Below, piece after piece: positions 11,440-22,974 of a stretch of 64,000 nt of DNA (positions within the stretch are counted from its first letter, which is position 1; the number at the start of each line of letters is the position of its first letter). The stretch lies in contig NC_089312.1 in assembly GCF_036669915.1 (NCBI RefSeq), forward strand, positions 23,783,404 to 23,847,403. Direction: 5' to 3'. Source of the DNA: Pocillopora verrucosa. Taxonomy: Eukaryota; Cnidaria; Anthozoa; Scleractinia; Pocilloporidae. Position numbers and translations under genes: made by a program. The notes below the pieces were generated by a model that ran no database searches, had not been told where the DNA came from, and was given only the letters and a program-made list of their open reading frames with translations.

Positions 11440-11719
11440 TCACTTTGATTGAACGATGTCAAAACACGTCAAGGATGTCATGAATTGCCTCTGCTTTACG
11501 GCAAGGCGAGAGACTCTCTAACACAGCGACCACACAATGTGGTGGTTTCGCGCCAATCTTTACATTCGATGACGTCATGCCTCCAGTAGATCGCTGTTCC
11601 ATTTGCGGTTTGTATTTTAGGTGGTTTCGGCGAGATAGCCTGCCTTGTTATTACAAACAGTCATCCTTTTAGTTTAAACACTCTAACAAGGCCACTACTA
11701 AACAGTGACTATTGTTACA
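11440..11719 (-). mobile_element. 3' LTR of the Gypsy element (right boundary uncertain)
   Basis: Read on the minus strand, the LTR opens with TGTAACAATAG at 11719, directly after a polypurine tract, as expected for the start of a 3' LTR. It contains a CRE-like TGACGTCA at 11570-11577 and a segment shared with 5809-6367. Where it ends is unclear. Similarity to the other copy stops near 11440, and the truncated LINE begins near 11290, so the LTR may itself be cut. No 5' LTR is found upstream of gag. Confidence 0.6.
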
Positions 11720-11730
11720 TCCTTTTCCTT
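11720..11730 (-). other. Polypurine tract of the Gypsy element
   Basis: AAGGAAAAGGA on the minus strand abuts the TGTAACA start of the LTR. This is the plus-strand priming site of LTR retrotransposons. Confidence 0.6.
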
Positions 11731-11835
11731 ATTAAAAAAAAAACAACAAAAAAACAAGATAAACAAAAAAAAAACAAAACAAAACAAACGACGTAAGTGA
11801 GTTCAACTGTTCAAAGTTTGTGGAACGTAGAAAGC

Positions 11836-14800
11836 TTACATCCCAGTAACATAATCCCTTAAATAAGTTGGCTTCTTAACAACTCTGACTGATCGCGTCG
11901 TTGGGCCTCCCACAGGTAACCCACTAGGCTTAGCAAGTGGCTCCGGTTGCCGAGATGCCATCGCACGCCCATTGGTCGTATCCACTCGACCACTGGGTAC
12001 GGTTGTCCGCTTACACGGCGCGGAGAGCTCATGACCTGTCTGTGCTTGTTCAGGTAAGGATGTCGACTGTTGATCCGATTGCTCAACGCCTTCTTCAGCC
12101 ACCAAAGCAGGTCTTGAATTCCTGCAGGCCTCCTTTGTTTTCCTCAGGTGACGGCGATTTCGACGATATCTGGCTCCATCTTCGGTAACCACCTCGAAGG
12201 ACCGAGTTCCAACACACCTTTCAACCTTTGCTTTCACCGCTTCTTTACTCGGATTTCCAGGCGGCACGAGTTGCAATGTATCTCCACTTCTAACTGCTCT
12301 CAGATCCTTAGCCCCCCTTTTTTAAGCAAGGAATTGTCGTTCTTTCTTGGCGAGAAGTTTCTGATAGATCTTGGGCCCGACAACTGGCCTGAGAAGCTTA
12401 GGAATGATGGGTAGTTGTGCTCTTGTGCGCCTTGACATCAATCGCTGCACTGGACTGGTGCCCAATCCCTGACTAGGCGTGTTTCTGTATTCGAGGAGAG
12501 CGAGGTATGGATCTGTTCTGGCTTTTCTTGACTTCCTCATTTTTAGCGGAGTTAACAGCTGCTTCTACCTTTCCGTGGCTTTGCGGATAAGCTGGCGAAC
12601 TTACATGCACAAAGTTCCACTGGCGACTGAATTCCTTAAATTCAGTTGAGGTAGACTGAGGACCGTTGTCAAATACACACGGCTCCAGGGTTCCATTCCT
12701 TGCAAAGTGCGACTTTAACTTCTGTACTACCGCCCCCGAAGTAGTTTTGTCAAGGGAATCGATTTCCCAGAAAGAAGAATAGTAATCAACACAAATGAGA
12801 CAGTTTCGACCCCTGTAAGTGAACAAGTCAACTCCAACTTTCGCCCATGGCCGGTCGGGCACTTCATGAGGAATGAGAGTCTCCTTAGGCTGCTTCCGGT
12901 CAAACGCCCTGCAGACATCACACATTTCAATAAACTGCTTGATTTCAGCGCTCATTCCTGGCCAGTATATACTTTCTCTAGCGAGCAAAAGGGCGCTTAC
13001 AACTCCACTATGAGCATAATGCAGACGATACAACATGTCTCGACGCAGCGACTTTGGGACCACTACTGTTTCTCCTCTAATGACAATGCCATCGCAGACG
13101 CTCAACTCATCACGAACGTCAAAGAAGGGCAACACCAGGTGAGATAGCTCTCCTTTAGTTTCAGGCCAACCAGCCTTGATGACTTTAATCAGTTCTAGAA
13201 GGCTGTTATCCTTCTGCGTGTGGTCTGGAATTTCTTGAAGCGTACTCGGCTTCAAACGGATGTGTGCTGCGTCATGTTGATACTCTCAATCTTTAAAGCG
13301 ACATCCTGGCTCCCATCGTAGGGCTAATAAGCCCAACTAGGGTGTCGGCCAGATCCATGGTGGAGCCCTTCTTGGGGCCAAGGCTGACGTTGTACAACTG
13401 GACTCGCATGAGCATGCGCTGAAGCCTCTTCGGAGTTCGATGCAGTGGCTTCTTGAAAATAACTTCCAGAGGCTTGTGGTCTGATTCCACAAACACTTCT
13501 TTTACCGTAAGTGTAAGTATGAAACCTTTCCAAATCGTAAACAACAGCCAAAAGCTCCTTCTCAATCCGGGCGTACCAAGACTCTGCATCGGTTAGCGCA
13601 CGGCTCGCACAGGCAATCGGCTGACCCTTCTGAAGTAGGATGGCACCCAGTCCTTAATCTGATGCATCGCACTGTAAGGTGAGGCTCTCTGTTGAGTCGA
13701 AAAATTTGAGGACAGGTGCCTTTGTGACCAGCAGCTTCACTTGTCGGACAGCACTGTCATGTATGTCAGTCCAGAACCACTCTACATCTGGTGAACTGAG
13801 CTTACGGAGTGGCTCCAATGCATCACTTAGTCGAGGCAAGAACTTGCTCAGATAATTTGTGAATCCAATAAATCTTCGTACACTGGCCACGTCAGTTGGC
13901 GTGGGCATTTCCAACACCGCCTTAACTTTTGCGGGATCTGCTTGAAGACCCTTCTCTGATATCACATGACCCATAAATGGGACTTCTTTGCGTTGCAGAT
14001 TCACCTTGTCCTGGTTCAACTTAATGTTCTACTCCCGGCACCTCCGCATTGGAGTGGAAATTGTTGTCATGATCTGTCAGTGCTTCTTCCACTGCAGACC
14101 CCTCGCCAAAACTCAAGATATCATCATGAATGGTTAATACATCCGTCAGGCCGTCAAGTGCGTGGTTAAGCCTTCGTTGAAACTCCTCCGGGGTCGAACA
14201 AAGACCAAAGGGCAGGCGACGCCAGCAAAATCTTCTAAAGGGAGAATTGAATGTTGTTAAGCGTGAACTGTCATCGTCAAGTTCAACGTTCCAGAAACAG
14301 TTCATTGCGTCCATAGTGGAGAACACTTTAGCCCTGGAAAGCTCAGGTAGAATGTCTTCAACTGTCGAGGTTGGGTAGTGGCTCCTCCTAAGAACTTTGT
14401 TGAGGTCCTTGGGGTCCAAGCAAACACAGAAGAAATTCTGTCCATTAGGTTTTTGCACGATAACGAGGCTCGAAACCCAAGGGGTAGGCTCTATGACTTT
14501 TTCTATGATCCAGAGACTCTGCAACCGTTCCAACTCTCGTTTCAGCTTTCCCTTGAGCGCGACCGGTACTCGTCTGGGAGGATGGACCACTGGCATAGCA
14601 TTCTCTTCAATTTTCAGCTTGTACTGCCCCTTCAATTTTCCAGCGCCTTGAAACACATCTGGGTACTCCTTTAAGACCTCTTCCATCGAAAGGGGACCCT
14701 GACTACCGCGCTGAACCTCAGTATTGACGGTCCTAATATTTTGGTGTTGCACCCTGACCAAATCCATCTGCTGCATCGCTGGATTTCCTAAAATCGGTGT

Positions 14801-15000
14801 TGACTGGTCATCGTCCACAACAACAAATTCGATCTGATACGTTTTGGAATTCTTGGGGTTAAATACAGCTACAGTGCACGTTCCAAGAGGTTTCATGATT
14901 GTGTTGTTATACATTGTGAGTAATTTCCGCGTGGGAAACAGTTCGGCTAAGAAACTTTGCGGGAATCAAATTGCATGTTGCGCCACTATCCTGTTGAAAC
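11836..15000 (-). pseudogene. pol: Ty3/Gypsy pol: protease, reverse transcriptase, RNase H, integrase (decayed)
   Basis: Read from right to left, the order is protease, RT, RNase H, integrase, diagnostic of Ty3/Gypsy. The aspartic protease motif D-S-G-A lies at about 14979-14990. RT occupies 14914-14021 and 14019-13654, with P-F-G-L-C and I-H-D-D-I-L at the catalytic site, then G-F-T-N-Y-L-S-K-F-L in the connection. RNase H is at about 13700-13293 (D-H-K-P-L-E). Integrase is at 13255-12473, with the zinc His/Cys set (H-Y-A-H-S-G...C-D-V-C), V-G-V-D-L-F, V-F-D-N-G-P-Q and G-K-V-E-A as the three acidic catalytic sites. C-terminal segments continue to 11836. The frame breaks near 14020, 13655, 13290, 12500 and 12300, so no intact polyprotein exists. 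The best-preserved part is integrase, with an open frame of 260 residues. Confidence 0.9.
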
Positions 15001-15164
15001 TTAACTAGTGTGTTTTCGACGATAATTGTAGCAAACAAATTTTTAGCATATTCCAGATCGCTTGCTACATGAACCCTAACTACTTAACTTTCATCCACCG
15101 AGTGGAGCGTGAGGCAGTATTCATCGATCTCGCTTTCACTTTCTGATTCCACGACGTTCACTCT

Positions 15165-15962
15165 CGTTTTAGAAAGGCATTGAGAAGCGAAATGATTCAT
15201 TCTTCCACAAACCGAACACCTCTTCCCGAACGCTGGGCAACTTTTCTTGGCAGCACGATGTTTTCCACCTCAGAATTTGCATCTCTCGCGTTCCGATCAT
15301 CATTTTCCCGCCTTTTGGTCGCAGACTTGTCATGGCTTTTGTTAGCTGACACCTTGCCGCGCTTCGTTTGGTCCTTCAATAAGTTTACTGCTTCGCCCTC
15401 TTCCAAAGTTTTGGTCCGTGTTTTCGACAACTCGGCTGCTCTACAAATGCTGAGGGATCTTTGTAAATCAAGATCTGGGATCTTAAGAAGTTCTTCTCGA
15501 AGGTGCCGGTCCTGGATTCCACAAATGATCCGGTCTCTCACTAGCGAATCTTTAAGATCACCGAAGTTACAGGTCGCGGCCAACAGTTTCAAATCTGTAA
15601 CGAACTTTTCTTGTGATTCACCCGGGTCCTGAGTACGGGAGAAAAACTTGAACCCCACAACAGTTTCATTTTTTCTGGGTTTACAATGCCTGTCGAACAC
15701 TTCTAACACCTACGTTAAGGTTCTTTCCTGGCGGGAATTTCGAAGGCCATCGAATCATAAATTTCTCTTCCTTGATTGCCGATTAAATACAGAAATAACT
15801 TTACTTTCGTTGCTTCGTCTCTGCCGTTCATTGCCAGATCCATGTACAATTCTAATTCTTGCTTCCATCTTTTCCAACTGTCAGCCAAGTTTGTCGCATC
15901 GAAGTCTAACTGAGCGGGAGGTTTAAGCTGTGTAATCCTGTCAGTCGTTCCCGCATTTGCAC
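15165..15962 (-). pseudogene. gag: Ty3/Gypsy gag: capsid and zinc knuckles (decayed)
   Basis: The minus-strand frame beginning near 15962 encodes the N-terminal capsid signature N-L-A-D-S-W-K-R-W-K-Q-E-L-E-L-Y. It meets a stop at about 15722 and resumes in another frame (V-L-E-V-F-D-R-H-C) from 15709 to 15197. The nucleocapsid knuckles (G-G-K-H-R, then C-S-V-C-G-R-M-N-H-F-A-S-Q-C) lie at about 15170-15280 in yet another frame, with a stop where a Cys is expected. Gag would coat the element's RNA. The nearest upstream sequence is a SINE remnant, so the 5' LTR and primer-binding site are gone. Confidence 0.85.
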
Positions 15963-16013
15963 TTGCCTGTTGTCTATCATGAGTTTCAAAATAAATTTAA
16001 CTAATTCAAAAGG

Positions 16014-16115
16014 TGTAAAATAGGACCTGAAAAAAAATTTCAGGTCCTATTTTCAACTATTAGTTCAGTAATGGTCTTAGCTGCAAGGATCTCTTAAATT
16101 CCTTTCTTCACCGCA
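16014..16115 (+). mobile_element. SINE 3' remnant
   Basis: Contains AGGACCTGAAA..TTTCAGGTCCT, a perfect hairpin, followed by 'tagttcagtaatggtcttag' and 'aggatctcttaaatt'. The same tail follows the tRNA-like head of the SINE at 22483-22640. The tRNA-like head is missing here. Confidence 0.65.
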
Positions 16116-17890
16116 CTGCACATATCAAACTTTGGGTTGGGATTTTGCTAACAATGGCACGATTTTTTTTATCCTTTTATGGGCATTGTCATTGTTGACA
16201 GCTTTGAGGCTCTTTTGTTATAAGAACAAAGGTTTGAAAGAACCGACGCGTATCCGATTTCCGAGCGCGAGATTCAAAAACTTCGTTAATGACCTGAATG
16301 TGACAAAATCTTTCTTTCTCGGGGTGGGCTTAGGGAGAAGTTGTCTTGAGCAACGGCAAACTTGCCGGGGGACGGAAGGGTAAATTTGTTACATGGAGAG
16401 CGGGCTGTTGGCTGTGTAAAGTTCTCTCCTTTTTTCCCGCAAATAAACGCAGAATTTCGAGGTAGAGAAAGGACGACAGTTTGTATCTTAAAATACGAAT
16501 GGAATATGCCACTCAACTATCGTAAAAGAAATCGAAACTGAAGCGAAGGTACAAGTATTTTTAAGTATTTTTGCTGGCCTGTTGTAATGCGCGCCAAACA
16601 AGTTGCGAGAAAGCTGTCTGTCTCAAGCGAAGAATTAAAAAGCGTCATAACCAATTTTATTGTTTTTTTAGAGGGCACGGTAACGAATCTTGCAATCTGA
16701 TTGGTTCTTTACCCGGTCAGTATTTTCCTATCTCTGCCCACGGGCCACGGTAACACTTTCGTGAGTCGCCGAGTACATCCCAACTTTCGTTGTCATTTTT
16801 CATAAATATACCTCGTTTTCCGGCTGGGCAGTATTTTTAAGCAAACACGTCGGTCACTACCTCAAGCCGATAAATAACTTATGAATCCTCCCTTTTCTCT
16901 CTATCAAATCACTTTGGTTGACAGAAAAATATTGGTTTCAGAATGAATTTGTATAAACAATAGTGTCATTACGTTGGTTGACAAGCGGCCTAAAAACCGT
17001 CTGCAATTAATTTTAATCGTTCACAAAAAGTACCCAGAAAGTTGAAACGTGAGGTATTTGGTTACAGTTAAACTGAACGATGGAACTTTCATTCATTTAA
17101 TATCTGAATTTTCTCGAGCAATTTGTTCATAGTAAAAAAAAAAGCGAGCGAAGTTTTAATTTAAGTTCTACAACAAATATACGCTCCTGGTGAGTCTTTC
17201 CAATTCCGTTCAATTTGGACATTTGTACCTTAAATTGCGCAACAGAAATTGAAGGAATTTAGAAAAGGCTGCATTAAATTCCCTTGTGTCTCGTTGGAGT
17301 GTGCCGTTCGAATTTAGTTTTTGTGAAGGAAAGATCAGAGTTAAACACGCCATTACAGCAAACAAACGAGCAAACCCTCACAACTTCAAAATAAAAAATT
17401 GAATTTATTCACAATTACTTTCCTCGCCGTTTACTTAATGAACAGAGGTAAATCTTCGTACATGAATGAATGGTCGATGAGAGTAAATAATACTTTCCGT
17501 TAGATCATTAACTGATTTTTAAGAAAACATTGTCGTGACAGTCCTTGCCAAACTAGTTCTGTTGGTTTTCAAATGTTCCTACGCTTTTTTTTTCTTGCGC
17601 GCTCTCTAATTGACAGGTGTCAGATTGTGACAGATACTTGTAAAAATAATGTTTCAAAGTTTGTTTGGAAGCCTTTTAAATCACTTTTATCGTTACGGAA
17701 ATGAAAATGTTTCGCTGAGGCATCTCTCTTAAATTTGCATCACCTCTATTTTAATTACCATTTACTCAATCAAAAATTGTTCAGTTTATGGAAGATCTTG
17801 CCGTATTTACGGCCATAAGTCATTCGGGTTCTCTCGGAAAGAATTTCGTCAAGTTTAAAAACAATAAATATGTTATTTACCAGCTAAGGG
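16116..17890. other. No gene seen
   Basis: AT-rich sequence with short runs of A or T. Open frames here are short and overlap each other on both strands. No domain, exon pair or RNA gene could be supported. Confidence 0.5.
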
Positions 17891-17892
17891 TC

Positions 17893-18001
17893 GGTCCGTA
17901 TGGTGAAAAACTGTGACCTCGGTCTTGAAAATGCTGCCCTCGGCCTTCGGCCTCGGGCAGTATTTTCAAGACCTCGGTCACAGTTTTTCACCATACGGAC
18001 C
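17893..18001. repeat. 109-bp near-perfect palindrome
   Basis: The arms 17893-17939 and 17955-18001 (47 bp each) are reverse complements with only three mismatches. The 15-base centre, TCGGCCTTCGGCCTC, can itself form a GGCC-TTC-GGCC hairpin. Two of the three mismatches fall in a central CCTCGGTC/CCGAGGTC motif. A 65-residue open frame across it (17900-18097) is a by-product of the symmetry and is not called as a gene. It may be a miniature fold-back element. Confidence 0.9.
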
Positions 18002-18558
18002 TCCCAGCCGGCAAATAACATATATATATTTGAAATATCTACTGTTAGAGCGGTTTATTGTCATAATAAAACCCCTTTCAGTGCATCAAGACCTTGAAAG
18101 TATTCAAAGCTTTTTAAACGCTTTCATAGTATTGTGTATTGTCTTATGGGCTTTGTCGCGAATTTGATCGTCAACAAACCATTAATTGATGACTTTTTTT
18201 CTTTCCGTGAAGAAGCGCGCTTGCTTGAAGAAGCGGCTGGGCAGCCTTCAAAGGTTCTAATATAGACTTTTATTCAGATTGTTGTGGGAATCACTGTGCG
18301 AATTGCCTATGTATACAATTAAACAAACTTTGTTTCCGTCCCGAAACATCTTTGAAAGCGTCTTTGAAATTCGCGCTCAGTTGACATCAATTGTTCTCTT
18401 GTTTTCATGAATGCCCTTATTATGCTAATGACGGGTTTTAAAACTGACGCGCGTGCCACTTGCAATTGACAACAATCATTTCGCTCTCGTCATTGGAAAA
18501 GAGTTATCTGAAAATAGTCATCGGAAAAGATCGGTTTAAAGTTGTTTAAAGTCTTAAA

Positions 18559-21500
18559 ATGTTTTCGAAGTTCAAAGTAGGCAAGCCGCAAGCAAACGTC
18601 CTCTACAAACGTGGCCCAAGGCATTTCGAGGTAGAGCAGTCTGTCCTCTCTTTGCCCCTTCTTGAGGCGTACGACCAACGCATTCGCCATTTGCACGAAA
18701 TCGTCAGTGACCAGGAGATGGAATTGGCAGAAAGAAGGGCAGAAGTTTTTCAGCTTCGCCAGGAACTCCAGCTTCTAAGAAATGAGCTTGTCCAAAGTCG
18801 CCTAGCAGTGGACCCTGTAAAGAACGCTCTGAAGTTTAACGTTAGCCGAAAAAACTATTGGGACGTAGATAAGTCTTCGCGGTCTATGAAGAGGAAAAAA
18901 ATCAGAGAGTACCTCCGAAATGCCACAGAGATTTTACCAGCGGAATTCAAACCGATTGAGGTACGTATCATTACGAATTTTTCGTTATCACTAAGTTTTT
19001 AGGGGTGGTGAATGGTCTTTGAAGGTCTCGCAAAAATTTGGTCAAATTTTGCGGGTCTCGCAATGTATTTTTTTCGGCGGTTCTGAACGTCTCGCAGTCT
19101 CATATCTTTAAGCTTACATGATCATGCTGGGGACAAAATCGCAAATCAAAGGTTGAAAACAGTCTCGTTCTAAGAGAAAAACGTTGCATTCACCATTCGT
19201 CACCCCTAGTTTCACATTGGTCAATCTTTTTATTAAGACCTGATGCGTCTAATGGCTCAACGAGAACGGATGATAAATCTTTTCATTAACAATGTTTATT
19301 CAGTGTCATAAGCAATCTGTGTGTGATAGCGCTGAAATATTATAAGCCAGTCGAAAAATTTACTTTTTATTTTTCTGAAATATAAACTCTTCATTGAACA
19401 TGCATAGTGTAGGCAGGTGCTAAGTACCTTTAGGGACTTACCAGGGCTTACTGCAAATAGATATCGACTTTTGGTTATTTTAAGGCAAAATTTATTTTAG
19501 CTGTAATCCAAGCCTTGAATTGCTCATTTTTTTTTTTTTGCTCATCGCAAAAAAATTTTTGGACGTGACGTATGTAGTGTGCCCACGGTATGACTTTTAG
19601 AAGAAACCGCTGAAAACATGGCGGCATCTCGGTACACGACAAGCGACTAAATACAGGAATGGCTCCGACCTGTGATTGGATGATAAAAATAGTAAAAGTT
19701 AATAACTTATATCTTAACTCCTTGCTCGTGAGTATGGTTAACCGCGTGTCTCGAAGCGGAACAATGAAATATCAATGTAAAAACACCGATGAGTATGGTT
19801 AACCGCGTTTCTCGGATGAAATATCAATGTGAGAACACCGATGAGTCAATCAAGAAATGGCTAAATTCATTTAGTCAGCTCACGCGGACAACCAGAGTAC
19901 TAGAGCCATTCCTGTATTTCACTGCTGACAGGAATAGCTCCGACTCAAACGTTTAATAACTTTTTTTCAATGATTTTCTAATAATTTTTTAAACAGTTTT
20001 TGAAAAAAAATTTAAAACTAAACTTGTGAGCAGCGCTGTGCAAACAGTAGTTTTAAACAGATGAAGAGCCCGATTAATGGATTTGTCCTTCATGTGAACA
20101 ATAACCTAGAAAATCAGTTTTCCACGAAAAAAGACTCCCTCGATTGTGGCTAAGCCATATTTCTCCAGCAGAGCATACTGTAAATTAAAAACATCGGGCG
20201 CAGCGTCACGCAACATCGCGTGATTTTCCAAACGTGAGATGCAGTTGCTGCATTATTTTAAAACTTAGGAACTTTATGGCCCTGTAGTAATAAAAGAGGA
20301 CTTCATTTGCAAACACTGTAGACTTCAACATAAGAAGAATCTAATAAATTGCTTTTTCAGTTTTTATCTCGGTGTATGAATTATTTAGCCAGAACGAAAA
20401 AAAAAAATAATATACGCATGAGTTGGAGCCATTCCTGTTTGCGGTGAAATACATGAATGGCTCCAGTCTCTGGTCGTCCGCCTAAACTGACTAAATGAGT
20501 TTTGTCAGCGGAGCTTGTCAGCGGATGACTTTTTCATCGCCGGAATATCGCTGAACGACCTCGCTGAACAAGCTAGACTCTGCCTTCTCTTGATTATGTA
20601 AGTAGCCATTTCTTGATTGACTCATCGGTGTTCTCACATTGATATTTCATTCGAGACACGCGGTTAACCATACTCACGAGCAAGGAGTTAAGATATAAGT
20701 TATCACCCTTACTATTTTTATCATCCAATCACAGGTCGGAGCCATTCCTGTATTTAGTCGCTAGTCGGTACACGTACTGACAACAAAACGGCGCTGTATA
20801 TTTCTAACTGGATAGTTAAAAACTTCGGAAAAAACACTTGGATTCCTGCTCGCCACCACTTATTTCTTCTTGAGGACCTAAGATACTGCTTGTTTAAACT
20901 TAATAATTTCATTTATTTTGTGATTTTTGTGTTGATTATATAACGTAAACTTATTCCAGCGCGATGACGTCTCCGTTTTCTTCCAACCCTGCAACCCAGT
21001 AACCAAAAAAAATTAGAGACGTCTGTACAAACAGGCTTCGCCTTTAGATGTTCTGTTCTTTTTGCGCACAGATTAAATTTGACGTAAGCGACCGGGAACT
21101 GGTGATCCCACTTTCCGACGGCCAACATGACCACGAAGACGAGGGTTACTCTCACGAGGTTGTCCAAAGGATTTTGGCGGCGAAGGATGAGGGGCTTGTG
21201 AGCGATAAAGCCTACCATGAACTGAGGATGGCGCTCCCCGAAAGTGTCCGAAGTCACGTCCCGCCACTGTCAACAATATTGCAGGAAAGGAGGACACAAA
21301 ATAAGGAAATCGAAGTAATTCCAATTCCAGAGGTAGATTATTTTGTTGGTAAACTTATATTACACTCGAGGCAGTTATAGCTTTTTAACGTACGATGGAG
21401 GTGGCTCCCCACAGTAAGTTTAACAGGATGACAAGCGGAAGCCATATAATTTCTTATGCATAAGGGTTTGTATTCCTGGCATTCACGCTGATTTATCAAC

Positions 21501-22005
21501 AACAATCCAAGATTTTTTATTTTGATCATTTGTGTGTGTCAAAGGTGCTATGGCAACAAGCATTGACTTTCAGTGAGGGCAAAAAGCTTTGCTGAAAGTG
21601 AAAAACATTCAGTCAGCACATTTGCCAAAGAAAACAATTTTAAACCATATTTAACTAAGCCTATGTTTAATCTTTGGTGGGTATGAGATTAGTCTCTTAT
21701 GATGTTGTAACAATTTTTTCTGATTGTGTCAAATACTTATTAATTACTTTTTTGGGGTTTTGAATTAATGCAGGCCAAGCAAGGTGATGGTGCCCGTAGA
21801 AGTGTTTGCGATGTTCTGGAATATTTAATCACTATACCCGAAGTCAAAGAGGCCATCAAGAAAGATGGTTCTAAAATTAAGCTCCGATTTGCGGCGGATG
21901 GGAGGCGAACCAGCAAAAGAATCGGCACCGTGATGGCAGTTTTTAACATCTTGTGTGAGAACAAAGCAACGTATGAATACCAGTATACCCTGGCATTGTA
22001 CAATG
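18559..22005 (+). CDS. Three-exon coiled-coil gene of unknown function, 3' end not found
   Basis: Exons 18559-18960, 21072-21332 and 21774-22005 have good GT/AG borders (GTACGT, GTAGAT, GTAAGT donors) and fit in phase, giving 298 residues. The start is the first ATG of a long open exon. Residues about 36-85 form a charged coiled coil rich in Leu, Glu, Arg and Gln. Residues 134-221 are acidic and hydrophilic, with H-D-H-E-D-E near the start. The last exon contains L-R-F-A-A-D-G-R-R-T-S-K-R and Y-Q-Y-T-L-A-L-Y. I remember similar segments from an uncharacterised multi-copy family in cnidarian and lancelet genomes, in which a longer Cys-rich C-terminus follows. That part is not visible before the SINE at 22483. 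Exon 3 ends in phase 1 and no matching acceptor was found, so the gene is incomplete, truncated or has a distant last exon. The first intron holds a 1.1 kb transposon. Confidence 0.6.
19639..20765. mobile_element. Fold-back transposon with 9-bp target-site duplication (Mutator-like size class)
   Basis: The element is flanked by identical CGGTACACG at 19630-19638 and 20766-20774. Its ends read AC(A/T)AGCGACTAAATACAG inward, and about 110 bp of outer inverted repeat matches nearly perfectly up to 'ggttaaccgcgtgtctcgaa'. Further inner inverted segments (about 19850-19950 against 20425-20610) extend the arms to about 300 bp. The dodecamer AGGAATGGCTCC or a close variant occurs six times, in both orientations. 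There is no transposase frame, so it depends on a partner elsewhere. A 9-bp duplication with long inverted repeats fits Mutator-like (MULE) elements best; I cannot identify the family. It lies in an intron of the coiled-coil gene. Confidence 0.85.
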
Positions 22006-22482
22006 GTAAGTGCATAGATCTTAATGTCTACACTGTTTCATTTTTCATAAAACTATAATAAAATGAAAAATGATATATTACATGTACATATTAGATGGAA
22101 AGCTCCGAGCATCCTTTTTGGGCAGTGTGTGAAGTCTTAAAATAACTGTGACTTTTTTTTTAACTGGTATTCCGCAGCATAAAAGGGCAGAAAAACACCG
22201 AAGCTCCTTTCTTCATAATTTTTCATGCTAAACTTGCCATTTTAAATCAAAACTAAAAGGGTTACATTTGCGTCAACATGGGCCAACAAGTACTGTAAAA
22301 ATTGTTCATCTTTACTAAACCTACTCAGGGATATTTGAGAAAACAATGTTTTTTGCTGGTCAAAATCTCACCTCTCCCAAAAGTAAAAAGTATTTGAAAT
22401 ACATGAATTTCATATATCTAAAAACATTATTCATCACTTGGATGATTTATTTGGACCCAACACATTTACCAGCTCCCAGTTG

Positions 22483-22640
22483 GCTTGTTAGCTCAGTTGG
22501 TAGAGTGCTGCACCAGTATCGTAGGGGTCATGGGTTCAAATCCCGTATGGGCCTGAATTTTTTTCAGGTCCAATTTTCAACTACTAGTTCAGTAGTGTTT
22601 TTTAGCTGTGAGGATCTCTTAAATTCATGAGTCATTTTGC
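22483..22640 (+). mobile_element. tRNA-derived SINE
   Basis: The head looks like a tRNA: A-box TAGCTCAGTTGGTAGAG at about 22492, B-box GGTTCAAATCC at about 22533, and a seven-pair acceptor stem that closes with wobble pairs. The anticodon stem is imperfect, which argues against a working tRNA. The head is followed without a break by CCTGAATTTTTTTCAGG (a hairpin) and a tail shared with 16014-16115 and with 47345-47470. Polymerase III would start at the internal boxes. Confidence 0.8.
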
Positions 22641-22974
22641 ATCACAGTAAAAACTTTTATGATCATGGAATCCAAGAGTCCTTTGAGGTTAGAAAGCAAA
22701 TCTGTGATATGAGTACATTGCATTAATTGGGCAATTTGCATTTAACATAATTGACTGCTGCTTCATGAGAAAATCCATATTAATGTAGAGACTTACTAAA
22801 ACTGAGTTTGAATAATAAATTTCATGATCATTAAGTTATAAACATATACATGTATGTATATCTCTTGGTAAAAAATTTTGTATAGCATACCTTTTATTGA
22901 GCCAAAGTTTTAAGCCTCTAAAATTACTCCTTTTCTTAAAACCTTCACATTCAAGGTATTGAGAATTTCTTTGA

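Noticed and set aside
17900..18097. Open frame of 65 codons over the palindrome
   Set aside because: The peptide mirrors the symmetry of the DNA and has no domain or splice context.
22483..22556. Functional tRNA gene
   Set aside because: A- and B-boxes are good, but the anticodon stem is imperfect and the head is fused to a tail found at two other places in the window. A SINE explains it better.
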